Under the pieces are notes generated by a model. It was not told where the DNA came from. It saw nothing but the letters and a program-made list of their open reading frames with translations, and ran no database searches. Positions 1 through 12,740 of a stretch of DNA of 64,000 nucleotides are shown here, piece after piece. Within the stretch, counting starts at the first letter, position 1, and the number at the start of each line of letters is the position of its first letter. Location: positions 449,511 through 513,510 of the forward strand of contig VXBM01000023.1 in NCBI GenBank assembly GCA_013400155.1, read 5' to 3'. This DNA comes from Helopsaltes ochotensis. Taxonomy: Eukaryota > Chordata > Aves > Passeriformes > Locustellidae. A program made the translations under genes and the position numbers.

Positions 1-3000
1 AGCTATTTACTTCATGTTGATCCTTATCTCCAGCTTCTGGTCTCCTACACTTTTCAACCTATCAAACCAAAGATGTTTCTCTCAAGATTGTGCTGCACAG
101 AGATGCCTCTTTGCTACTCTCTTGTCTGCAGCATGGAAGAAGCAGTAGAGAAGCACTGTTTGGGGATGTGAATATTCACATTACCATCAAGCTTCACTAC
201 AGAAAAGATCTGAGGCTTTTGGTGAGTTTGCATTAATTACCAGAGCTTTCATGGGAGACGTAGCCCATTGGCCAATGAATTACATAGCTCAAAAGACATA
301 TTAAAAAACGAGTAAAAATATCATCTTTTTTATCAAATAAACATCTCCTGGATTACTAGTTTTCTTCCCTGTAATAAGCTTCAAATGTACACTGCTTTCA
401 TTGGATCTAAGAAGTGACATCTTAGGTAATTTAATTTTAATAACAGCCGGGAAACTGCATTTTCCCCCAGTTTTTGTATTAGGTAACAACATCTTTCCAA
501 TTGACCCTTCGGTTAATGATTTCTTCAATTACAAAGGAAGAGAACTGATTTTCCTCTGTAATTCAAAAATGAGGCTTTTATTCATGAGTAGCAAGGGTTC
601 CTGAGATGAAAGCAAAAGGCATCTGGTCTGTTGAAGTCAGCAGCAGAACTCCCACTGCCTGCAGCTTTGTCAGAATTTCACACTGAGGATCAGGCATATC
701 CTAATCTGTCCTGATCTTTTATGCAAAAGACTGGTAAAACAGCATTCAAAGTTTTATCAGATTAGACAGACACGTACTTAACAAATCAAAGGCCTTTTAA
801 AGATAAAATTTGTGCCTCTATGAGGCCTGAGTCATAATGTCTGAATGTTTGGAGACTGTGACTTAATTCTGCTGAGAGGGATACCTTGTTCAGGCTAATG
901 ATCTCACTGGAGCTGATGCCTGAGGAATCGTGCTGGCAGCAGCAAAACACAAGAGGCAGTTTACCTCAGCAGTCTGATGTAGCAAAAGTTTGGCAGGTCT
1001 GATTCCCCACTGACTCTTCAGATTCACCAACTCCCATTAAATTGGGTTTTTTTGTTCCCCCTCACTTGTTGCTGTCTAGGTATAGTAGGGGGGGTTGCTT
1101 ATGCTCCTATAAACATATATTAATAACTTAATCTTTGAATTTGATAGGTGCAAAACCATCAATTTGCTTGGAGTAACTCAACAAGGTCATTTCAAAAGCA
1201 ATAGTTTCTCCCTTTTATCCTTCCTACCAAGGGAGTACATTCCTGGTTTCTTTCCTTTGGGAACAAAATACAGCATGGAGAGAAACAAATAACTAAAATA
1301 CAGTGTGGGGAGAGACAAGTAACTTTTTTCACTTGTTGAAAATTTGTTTTTGCTTAGTTTGACTGATAACAGCTCTGCACTTAAGAAAGGCCACGTTTCA
1401 GCTCCCACTGACAGATGCACAAGAGGTACATCCTTACTGCCCTGTAATTGCACAGTGAAGATGTATGTCTGGCCTGCATACTTTCTGAATTTTTTTTCAT
1501 CCTGCATCCAAAAGAAAGGGCTGAAAATAAAAATGCCACAGCAGAGAGTATCTTTGTCTTCTGCACAATCAGGCATATTCCATGGGCATCACAGGTTTTC
1601 ACAAATACATCCTGCTTCCCTTTAAAACTCATGAGGGATTTTGGCCCTAGGAGAAGGCTCTTCCAAATTCTCATTCCTTTGGGGTCTGGAAATCTGTTTT
1701 CCAACAGAGATCTATTCTTGACTTGTTCTTACCTATTTTTAGTAAGCTAACCTTATCCTTTAGCTTAAGTATTCTCTTCCTATCAAAGTGTTATGGTCCA
1801 GTGTATTTACTTACAGTAATTGTATCCCCACTCCATGATTTTGTGCTTATTTTGTTAGACTAAACAATCTGATGTCCTTCATCTTCTCCTTAACCAGCAT
1901 GTTTGCCTTTCTCTGCTCCACTCCAGTGGGCAGAGGAGTAGTCAGGAATTTTTACAGATTAAAGCTCAGCAAATAAAGCAAATTTCACACCAGGAAATTC
2001 AACAAGGAATACTCTATTATAGCAATAAACTCTAGGTGCTATTGTTATTGATACTATTGCTGTTTTACCAATAGCAATAAATTGTACTCTATCTGCATTT
2101 CATACTCTAATCAACAGATGCGTTTAGTTATTTCTTCTCCCCTTTCAAGGGAAATGCATCAAAGTCAAAGCATCATTTTGTGTCTTCAGTTTACTGATTC
2201 TCATTTTTTCCAGCTAGAATCATAATCCTGGAATCAAAATCACTTGGTTCTTTATGATTCAGACTGTGTTTTCATATTTTTAACACACTTCAGTGTATGA
2301 GAGCTGACATCACATTTTAGGTCAGACAACTCAAATCTGGCTGAAATTTCCTGAACTTCACTAGGGGAACAAAACCAAACCCTAGATATTCCATGAAACA
2401 TCCTCACAAGCAGCAGAATGGAGATTAAAAGCAAGAGTTGATTTCATCTGAAAAACAATTCATTTTGTGTCTCAGTTAAGGAGGCAGGAGGGAAATTCAC
2501 AGTAACTACAGTACAAAACCCTTGATGCAGGCAAAATTATAGCAAAGAACTGCATTTTCCATCTTATGGAGTTATGCTTTACACTGCATGGGGATTGACT
2601 GGAGCTATGTTACCAAAGAACTGCAGTGTTGTGCCTCACCTGGAGGGTGCTGACAATACTCCGTGTTGGGAGAAGAAGCCCTGAAACAGAGGGACAATAC
2701 GTGGGGCTGCAGCTGGGGCTGAGCACTGAAGGCAGGCCCAGAGAGACTCTGAACATCTGAAATTTCTTTCCTAAGAGGCTCTGACGACACCCTAAAAACA
2801 GGGATACTTTCACCAGTGGGGTGAGGGGAACTGCATTGCCTGCAGTACCTTGTGCCATTGATGCACAGATTCTGCTGAGGTCTGTTGCTCTGGTGATCCA
2901 CCTCTCATCCCAGATCCTGAGCTCAGCTTTCACAATGGGGAAGGCTGTAATTCCCAAAAAACTTGGAGACAAATCAGCCAAGCTTCTTATGTCAATCCTG

Positions 3001-6000
3001 TGCATGCTGCATGACTTCTGTGAGCCTGGAATATGGCATTTACTTTTGGTGTGAAATCTGTTCAGATCCGCCTTCACTTACCAAAAAGTCAGTTTTGCAA
3101 CCGCTGTGATTGCAAGGGAAACCTGAACACAGACTGATGCATGGGTATTTGCTACCTGAAAAATGGCTCTCTAAGCTACTCTGCTCACTTTAGCAGGTAT
3201 CTGAGTGTTAGTGCCTTGTGGTGGCAATGAAATATTGGTGAATTTTAGGACGAAGAACCAACTAATTTGTTTATCATCCTCATCCCACACTGTCTCTCCC
3301 TCCCTCACAGCTGCTTAAATAAGCAGCTGTCCTCATTTGAGCTCCATCTCCTTTTGATAATTCTGCAATACTGTCATATTTTTTCAACCTGGTTTTGCAG
3401 CACGCTGAAGTTTTGACAGTGTGGGGAATTGATAAACCAAATTGCTCTTCTGCATAGAAATATTATTTTACCACCTTTCTCAAATGTATGCTTAGTTCAG
3501 TAAATAAATACACATCTATAAAGAACAGCAGCTGTTTTCTCTTTCAATCTGATATGTTCCCAAATCTAAATCTAATCTTTTACTTGCTATAAAAGTGGAT
3601 CTATTTTGCTAAAACAATAGCTGATTTAAGTAAACATCAAGCATGGCTGCACTGCCAGGATCTTTGTGCTGATGACTTTAGGTAATGGAACACCATTTTC
3701 CTGTTATGAAGTGCTTCATGTGACAAGGACAACAAATCTCTGAGACCTCAGTGTGAGAAACAAAAACTGAATTTCACTGACAAACTGATGAAAGCTACTT
3801 CTTTCTTTTTTTCTTTAACCTCACTCAGTGAATATACTGTAAGGAAACCTTAAGGCTCTACAGTGAAAAATATTGATAACACCAGAAACTTCTTCCCACC
3901 AAAATGTTCACCCTGTAAACCTCTGCAAGCATAAAAAAGTATTTAAAGATATTGTGATACTATCCAACATTATTCTTTATGCCTCAAACTCAAGACAAAT
4001 GAAAATACTTGGGAATGCTTTGGGAAGAAGGGAAAATCAGCATCAGGGAATGATCTGTTTAAGAGAATCTGTTGTTCTTCCAACAGCTCCCAATATCTCC
4101 AAGTGAAACTTAGAGGCTTTCTTTACTTCTGCACCTAGCATAAGGATAATCTGAGTGTTGATGTTAACCCACACTAGATCATCCTTCTATCCCCCCTGGG
4201 AATAGATGGCTTTGATTGTGAGAGGTCCTTATTTCAACAAAGAATTTCAGGTCTCATAAAGACTTTTAGAAGTGAGGATTTGGCTTTGAGTCTTGTAATA
4301 ACTGCTGAGCATCCATCATGAAGGTACTCATCAGGCATGTTTTAATATATATATTTCAAAACATCTGCAGAAAGATAATGCAATGGGCAGAAGAATTATT
4401 GGGAGAGACTCTAATGGAGCTTGAAAGGAGACACCAACTCTTCCTGAGTCCTTCCTATGGGATGTGTGACTCTTGCAAAGACTGTTTGCTTCCTTACATG
4501 CATCACCAGGCTTGAGTTACCCACTCTATGCTATTTTCATTAACAGATAAAGCAAGGGTTCTTTGGAGTGCCAGGTGCAGTGATTCCTGGCTCACTGGGT
4601 AGTTTAAAACACATTCTAGTACCTCTCTGTGCTTCAGTGGTCCCAGCTGAAAAAAAGCAGTAGAGCACTTGAATTTTGCCCTGTTGTGAAGTGCTTTGAA
4701 ATCCGCTAGAACAAAAGAGTTTCGAAGCAAAGAGCAATACTATCAACGTTATCACTTTACTGTGTTGGCAAACTCCTTGTATGTATTGCTAATTTCTGAT
4801 TGCTTCTTGTCCCCATCTCCCCAGAGCGACTACAGAAAAGGCAGGCAGGTACCACATATCTTATCAGCAGTTTCAGTTAAAGACAGATGGAAATGAAGGG
4901 GAGAGCTAGGGACAAAGCAGGGAAAATCACCCATTGGTTTGCATCTCCAGATGAGATGAGTCTTCACTGGCTCCTGATGTCCACCTAACCTGGACATCAC
5001 CTGAAGGTTGAATTCAAGCTGAGAGAGTACCACGGCTGAAGTTCCATGTAGCTGTCAGTGTAACTGACAGAGACAGTGAATTATGGCTCCCCAGTTTAGA
5101 CTGAACTTGCTGGTTCTTGCCATCTGCAGGAACATGTCCTGAGCACCAAGTGATTTAGAGCAATGCTCTGAATAATCAAAGGAATAATGTGTGCACCCAC
5201 TGCTATATTATACTGATGCATATGATAAATGAATTGACCTGTAATTTCCTGCAGCATTAGCTAGAGCAAGTATTTCCATTTGTAGATTGTATTTATGGAA
5301 ACCTGACTGTAGCAGGTCAGAGTGACTTGATACATGGCTGATGCAAGCAAAGATCTTTTTAAAGTCAGACAGGCTGAGAAGAAGCTTTCCTCCCATCAGG
5401 CTCAAACATTGTTCTGTCACTTCTTCATCTTCTGCAACTGTGAGAAATCCAGGTGTCTGGTCACTGTCGGTCACACCACAATCATGCAGGGATAGTCACA
5501 GCTGAATTATTTGCAGCAGTCAAGATGTATCTATTCAGAAGAGTCTTTGAAAGGATTATCCCATGTCAGTGATGGTAAAGCAGTAGCACTGGTACCCAGT
5601 TCAACACAGGCAAAATTTGGACCAGCCATAAGATTCAATAATTTTTAAGAGCAATTTCATAGTGAAGATCAGAAGAATTTGCTGTCATTGCTCTAAATTT
5701 TTTTTTTTTTTTAGATAGACAGTACAGAAGTGAATCTGTGTATACACAGGAGATTCATATTTTTATCCATTTGGGAAAGAAGAGCAAAAATTCATATAAG
5801 AAAAAATAATATGCTAAAAGCAACTGTCAGCTACCAGCTGCTGTCTTTGTGAGCCTAGAAGAAATTAATAATCTTTCTGATTGCAGACAGCCTTTTTAAA
5901 AGACACAGGCACTCAGTATCAGTGTCCTAATTCATAAGATAGCTTACATAAAATCCCCAAAGTCCTTACTGAGCTCAGGCTCAGGCTCCCAGCCACACTT

Positions 6001-8498
6001 CTGTGCCCCACCAGGACCCAGCTGTGCTCTCAGGTACCTGCCCTGGACAGTCTCTAGAAAACAGGCAGCAAGATGAAGTATTACCTGAGCAAACTTCAGT
6101 GCTAAAAACTATCTTTATTTTAAAAGTTCACTGCAGTAATTTCCCCCCGCCTCCCCATTTTCCTATTTGCCTCACAAGCAGGGGTTGGGGAAAACATTCC
6201 CCGCCTTCAGACAGAAGTCATTTTTTGAGCGTGAGTTGTACATATTTTGAAACTTTGTATTATGAGTAACTCTCTAGAGCCCCGTCATAGTCCAGCCCAA
6301 ATGTCCAATTCCAGTAAACTTCTGATATGCCACCCTACATACCCTGCACTTCCCTTTCATTGCTCTTCTGTTCCCTTCTGCCCCTGACCAGACTGCTGGG
6401 TTATGGTACTAACGGGAGAGAAATGGAGAGACCTGAGGGGTTGGTTTTGTCATATTTTGTCATGGCTCTGAACCCTGCCCTTTCTCCCCTTCCTTCCTCC
6501 CTCCTGCTTTTCATCTTGATGCAAAAGGAAGTGGCATTTGGCTGCAAAGTCTTCCGTTTTGCCTCCTCTAGGGCAGGATTAACCAGTCTTCCTCACACTC
6601 CATCCTCTAGCACATGACAGACAGCTTCATCACCCTCCACCTCCCACCATTTCCCTCTGCTACCACGTGCTGCTGCCCACAGCATGCAGTCACCATCAGG
6701 GTGTATCCTGATGTGTCCTGATGCTGCTGCATCTCGCTAACCATAAAAACCCATTGATTCCACAGAAAAATGTCTCCATTAGCAACTGAGCAAGCACACC
6801 AGGCAGCGTGTCTGAAAAAAAAAACTTGAGAAACATTTCTATTCCTTTGTTACTGACAGGATCTGCCAGATGTTTTTGCAAAGTTCACAGGACCACCTAT
6901 TCAGATGTTTCTTCCCTCTCCCTCTTGAAGCGTGCTCAGAAGAAACCAGACACTAGGCTGTTGCCATGGTCTCAGCACTGCAATGACAAAAGCTTGCCAG
7001 CGTGTATGCAATAAGCATTCTTTTTTTCTGCTACCTCAATATAAGATAGCCTTCTTCTGCCTATTAAGTATTATCAAGAAATTTTGGACTGAGATCACCA
7101 CTGCCTTACTAAGAAATATACAATCTCCACCCAAATGGAAAGAGAGGGTGATTGTTCCTTGGGGAAGGTGACTCAAAGTTTGGTGGCAATGCAACGTGCC
7201 TTTTGATCACTATGTTAAACAAACAAAGTCTACAACAGAGAACGCCAATATTCCTTCTGCAGAAGAGGATATTCACAGTGTTGCCAAACACTTGCACAAC
7301 ATTTTCAACTGACAGATGCCCAAATGCTGTGTAAGAACAAGGACCAAAAAAAATAATCATAATCATTAGCAAATATTTGAAATATGCCTTTATTATTAAT
7401 CCTGCTTTAATGATTGTTGGATAGTGGTATGCAAAATCAAGGAATCAATCCTGCTGTGGAGAGCAATTCAACAACATAACCACAAATAAATGTCACATAA
7501 ACACCCAGTCCACTAATGTACAACTTAGACATACTGGAAACATTATTCTGTGATGTATCTCCATTGACTTTTATTGTGTTGAGTAAATTGAAATGGAGGG
7601 AAGTTCAATTAATTCCCAGGTTGCTGGACTGAAATGTTATCTTAGCCTGTCAGCACAAATAGTTGCCTATCTCGTTGGAAAGAAAAGTATTTTTAACTTG
7701 AAGTAATGCAAGTGACTGTGATGTTATAATGAAGCTGAAATATTCAGTTAAAGGGGAAAGAGCTTTCCTGGTCTATGTACAGATACATCACAAAATTTCA
7801 GTGTCTCAAATTTACCCGAAATTAAGACAATGTAAAAGCATGTCCTGGTGACAGAACTTCCAAATGTTTTGACAAAGGCACCATAATTCACAATTGATAT
7901 CACAAGTTGGAATCATTGAGAAGTACGATAAGAGCTGTGTGAAATATGGAAAAAATTTGAAGAAATATATTTATTCCAGGTGAAAGTCATCAGCTGGTAT
8001 GATAATAGATTGTAAACATAAAAAATGTCATCAAGTGCTCTCCATGTTCAGTACAGGCAGGACATAAAAGTGAAGAGATCAGCACTCATCTGAAGGATTG
8101 AAAAGAACTTTCTAAGTCCAGAAATAAGCTACATAGCCCATTTTGGAGACACTGATTTTGGAGGTTTTTAAAAGATGCCTGTGCCAGGGAGCATCTAGGT
8201 TCAGATATTTCTATCTGGATCAACCAAGCTGTAGCTGACTCCCTGAGGTCCTTGTAGATTTAAACTTCTGTGATTTCAAAATATTCTTCTGAAGTTTCAG
8301 TTTTGAACATTTACCATTTTTCAACCTTTTTTTCCCCCCAAAAGAAATCAAATAATTAAAAAAGTGTATTTCATCCTGTCTTGGCTAGACAGAAGCACAG
8401 AAAATATTGCTGTGATTTTTCGTAATCAGGAAGTTCTCTTAGGTTATTGAACGTTGTTGTTCCCCATGCTGAAGGCTGTAGACCATGGGATGCTCCTC

Positions 8499-8520
8499 AA
8501 CAGCAGCAGCAACAGCAGCT
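8499..8520. repeat. short CAG/CAA-type trinucleotide run
   Basis: Seven trinucleotide units of the CAG/CAA kind in a row, in non-coding context. It is too short to be a likely unstable locus. Confidence 0.7.
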
Positions 8521-11451
8521 TCTCTTGTCCCTGGACACCACCTGTAGATCCTATCTCTTAGAATACAACTAATATATATTATTTCTTTAGTCTAGTCATC
8601 ACAGCTGGTAGAAGCAACAAATATGAAATGTGCTCCAAGTCATAATCTAAAACCAAGTAGGATTTAAGCCCCACAGATAATATTGTTGCAGTAAGTTCTT
8701 TTTCAGTCCCCAAAATTGCACAGTGTCTGAGTGACTTCAAAACCTGAAGGATTGGTGAGATGTGATAAAAGAGTTAAATTTACTGAAGATGAGGTACCTG
8801 TCTAGCACTATGAGAGGGCGGATGAAATCTGACAGGAGGCAGGAGTGGTCATTCTGTCTTTAATTGCCTTGTTTTTTAAGTTAGTTCAAATCACACCAAA
8901 AAGAACAGGCAACTCTTCTCAAAATTCTGAGGAGCTGAGGTCTGTTTCCCCAGTCAACAATGACTGCCAGGAATGTACATCTCATGCACACATGCATCAT
9001 CATCTCAAGATATATGTGTTTGTGGAGGAGACTCAGTGATCCAGCTGACAGCTGACCTGAAGATGTGGGATTACAAGGTATGTTGACCCGATCCAAGAAG
9101 CTCACCACTGGGGAAATCTTGGAATAGAAAATGTCAAGTGGCATGATTAAATCTTTAATTAAAAATCAGAGGTCCAGGAATGTTTTACATCTGCTATTCT
9201 CAGCCTCTGGAGCATCCAAATATCCTCTATAGATGGCAAGGCTCATGTCTGTGCCAAGCTGTGTGTGCTCTGCCCCTCATGCTCCCAGCCCAGCCTTGTG
9301 AACGCTGCAAGCAGCTGCCATAAAGCTGGTGAGAACAGATCAAGGAGCCATGCCAGCTGATGAGCACCTTGGTCTAGGACAGGGGCTAACTACTCAGGAG
9401 AAGTAGTACTGCTCAGGGTGTTGTTTGGATAAGGGAGCCTGAGTCAAATCCTGTGCAAGGAAGAGTGCACCATATCCTGCACTCGTATTGCTCTTATATC
9501 TGGAAACACTACGGCATCCATACAAAGACTGGGAGAGGAATATTTAGGTCCTGACAGCTCACAAAGCTGCAAGCACAACTCCAATGTACAAGACCAGGGC
9601 CAAACACTTAGCAGAATGGTTCCCATCAGTGGGCAATGCTGGATGCAAAAATGTCTGAAGATTTGGCTTTCAAGTCTACATACAGTGGCAGGATCTGAGC
9701 TGTTTTCTGCTGTCTTTTTCCTGTCTTGTAGTACATGCATCAATGGGAGAGACCACAAAGAAGCTGGAAAATAAGCTAAGAATTATTCTCCACTGAGTCA
9801 TGATATTGAAACAACAAGGACGTAAGTGAAAATCCAAGCATGCAATGATGTGGTTATATAATGAATGCAGCAGTTAAACATCACTCATTAATGGCATTTC
9901 TATAGTTATGATAAGCCACCATAATATGGTATTCTTTAAGCTGCTTTACTCCAGGTTCAGGCAGCTTGAAGCTCCACAAATGCTGCAGCCCAAGGACCGA
10001 GGAACAGAGTTGTATTGTGATACCTATTCCCTCGGCTCCCTGAGGACCCACTCACCCCCTCATTCTTGTGTAAATGAGGGTAACTCTGGAAGAGTTATTT
10101 TCATTTCTAAGAGGTTCGTCAGTGTGTTGGTAATGAAAATGCTGCCCAATGCTCAGGTCATGCCTCTGTACCGAGAGTCAGAGAGCAAATGATGAGGTGT
10201 GGGTGAGCAACAGCTGATCTAGTCCTGGGCTGAGCTGATTCTCTGTGTTCATCACAGCCTCTGCCCCACCAGAGCTGGATTTGAATGGAGGGTAAAGGAC
10301 TCTGAACTGGTACCTCAAATGAGCACTCAAACAATTCCAAATCAGGTTATATAAAAAACCCAGGCCATTTCAATTATGCACTTTCATGTTTGGCAAGAAC
10401 AGGAATGAATAAACTCCTGCAGCAGTTTGAAAATGACAAAGATAATAGTGTACCACAAATATTTCTCATTGTTTCAAATGTATTCTCCTGACTTTTAGTA
10501 AAGATTTAAAATGTATTACGTTTTCTTTCCCAAGGAGGTTTAGGTGAGATACATCTTTTTATGGAGGTTTCATTGTTTTCAATGCACACTGTATATACTC
10601 TGCAACCCTTTTTTTCCCACAGAGACTTCATTGCTGTTGTTCCAGATACTGTATTTTCTTTTTCACTGATTTTGTCCATTAATGTTTTAACCTATCACAT
10701 AACCAAAATTTTCTGATTCCCTCCTTAATAGCTGTGGAAAGCAATTCTTCCCATCAACCAAGTAATCATGACTTTCTGCATACTGCTGAGAAAGGGTAAG
10801 CATGATGCCCTTTCAGAAGAGGGGATATGTGTCATTCATTGGCATGTAATAGCAGAATATTTATGCAAAGTCTGTGGTTTCTCCTCAAATCATAGGTAGT
10901 TAATATTTAAGCAAACTGAATTAAATCTTTCTTTGTTGCATGTAATTACAACATTTCTAAGGAAGGAGGAAAAAATCCCAGGCCATCAAGATGACTGAGG
11001 GGTTTTATGACTAAAGCTACCTCTTTCTGTTGACTTTGGCCTCAGCTCTTGTCTGGACCAGACATAAAGAACATTTCTTCCATTTGGTGTTTACCTGCTC
11101 TTCTCATGCACATCTCTGTGCAATTTACCAGACTTGAGAAAGAGCAAGCTCCCAGTCCAGTGAATTTCCTGCCCTGTTCTCATTGTAGACAGCATTTGCA
11201 GCTGTTCTTTTTTGCAAAGAGTTTTATCTGATTTTGTTACCTTCAAGAACAAGTTCTCTCAGAGTGATGCAAGTTACTTCTTCATATACCAGCTTTCAGT
11301 GAGAGCAATGTCCCCCAGGATGAGTTGGCTCAGCATCTAGCAGTCACCCTTGAGAATTCAATTGCCTGAATATTATTTCCAAGATTGTGCACATTCCCAC
11401 ATTTCTGCAGGGCCTTTCTCCTCTGTCAAAATACTGTCAGCTTCATTTCAG

Positions 11452-11500
11452 AAAAAAAAAACCCAAAAAAACCCAACAACAACAACAAAAAAAAAACCCC
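11452..11500. repeat. A-rich low-complexity tract
   Basis: About 50 bases of A-runs interrupted by CCC and by an (AAC)n core. It looks like a decayed poly(A) or simple repeat. No retrotransposed sequence that I recognise lies directly upstream, so its origin is unclear. Confidence 0.75.
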
Positions 11501-12558
11501 TACGAAATCCCCACCCTGTTCCTCTTTGCACTGCAGAAGAACAAAGGGTGAAATGCAGAAGTTTTAGAAACTGGACTCTAATAGTGCCTGTCCCACATAC
11601 AGCAAGCTTGAAACGGCTGGTGTGCTCAGTCTCTTCTACTTATGGAGCAGCTCTAGTTTTAGTGAGACTCAAAACTGTTATCATAAAGACTGAACAGAGG
11701 AAGTTAGCGTTAGTTTATACTTCTTAAGTAGTCTGATGCTATAAACCACTCATCATTAGCTTCTATGTCATTCAAGTTCTCAGCACAGGGATCTTCATGG
11801 GGAAAAAGAGCAAAGAGAGCTTCATGGTTTTAACAGCTGCCTCTTAAGTGAGTCACAGGATGGCAAGAAATAACATTTGGTGACAGTCATATGGTTGGGA
11901 CACCGTGTGTCTCAGATAGCTCAAGTAGTTTTCATCCACTATTAAGGAAGTTATCACTGAACTTGCTTATTCCTTTAAAAGTTGTTTATCCGGCCGTTTG
12001 TCTGAGCTCTGAGTCAAGAAGTGGAATAATCTCTAAAGCTATGACAGCATCAGAGTACCATTGTTTGATAAAAAAGTCATGTCACTTTTACACCACAAAA
12101 CTGCAAATGGTTTTCTGAGCAACTTTGTGCTATGGGTTTGACTTTTATCCTTTCCCAACTCAGTGCTTTGCCTTTTCTCCATCAGGAGTTTTTATGTGTG
12201 TAGGTGGTTTGTGGGGAATCTTTTTTTCCCAGTGCAGCAGCAACATTAGGAATGTTGGTCATATGCCAGCTCAGCTTAGAGTTTTAGAAATGGCACCATC
12301 CAACCATAGGACAGTAAACAATTATTTCAAAATGTGTCCAAACTATGTATTTTGGAAATGCGTGGGTATAGTGAGAGTAAAACGTGGGAGAAGTAGGGGA
12401 AAAGCAACTTGTTCACTTCCTTGGGATCATTTCCTTTGTATACCTTGGCACAGGTAACTGTTACTAAAGTATGGTGTGCATTTTATTTACTGAGCTAGAA
12501 AAAGAACTTAGCTGAATGTTCAAAACAAGACCAGACCAAAACAACAACAAAAAAAAAA

Positions 12559-12740
12559 GGTGTTTGAGCACTGGAAGAGGTTCCACAGGGAAGTGGTCAT
12601 CTCTGACAGAGTTCAAGAAGCATTTGGACAATGCTCTCAGGCACATGGTGTGGCTTGTGGGGCTGTCCTGTGCAGGGCCAGGAGCTGGACTCAGTGATCC
12701 TTGTGGGTCACTTACAGCTCAGGGTATTCTATGATTCTAT
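12559..12740 (+). mobile_element. CR1 LINE fragment, 3' end
   Basis: This is the 3' terminal part of a CR1 retrotransposon in plus orientation. It carries the family's 3' UTR hallmarks: a 'CACTGGAAGAGGTT' block, 'TTCAAGAAGCATTTGGACAA', a 'GTGCAGGGCCAGGAG' stretch, a 'GGACTCAGTGATCCTTGTGG' block, and terminal octamer-type repeats ATTCTATGATTCTAT at 12,726-12,740. An A/C-rich tract lies just upstream at about 12,538-12,558. The fragment is 5' truncated, as nearly all genomic CR1 copies are, and encodes nothing. Orientation is certain from the terminal repeats; the subfamily cannot be assigned by eye. Confidence 0.93.

Larger units (their letters stand above)
1..12558. other. intergenic, no recognised gene
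   Basis: No reading frame here resembles a protein family I know. The longest open frame from an ATG is about 155 codons on the minus strand (2,610-3,077); its translation has no recognisable motif, and an overlapping 77-codon frame is open on the other strand, which suggests chance. The stretch is AT-rich with T- and A-runs (for example 5,698-5,712), a short CAG-rich run near 8.5 kb and an A-rich low-complexity tract near 11.45 kb, annotated separately. I saw no tRNA, rRNA or CR1 fragment. Diverged old repeats or conserved non-coding elements could be present and would not be visible by eye. Confidence 0.6.
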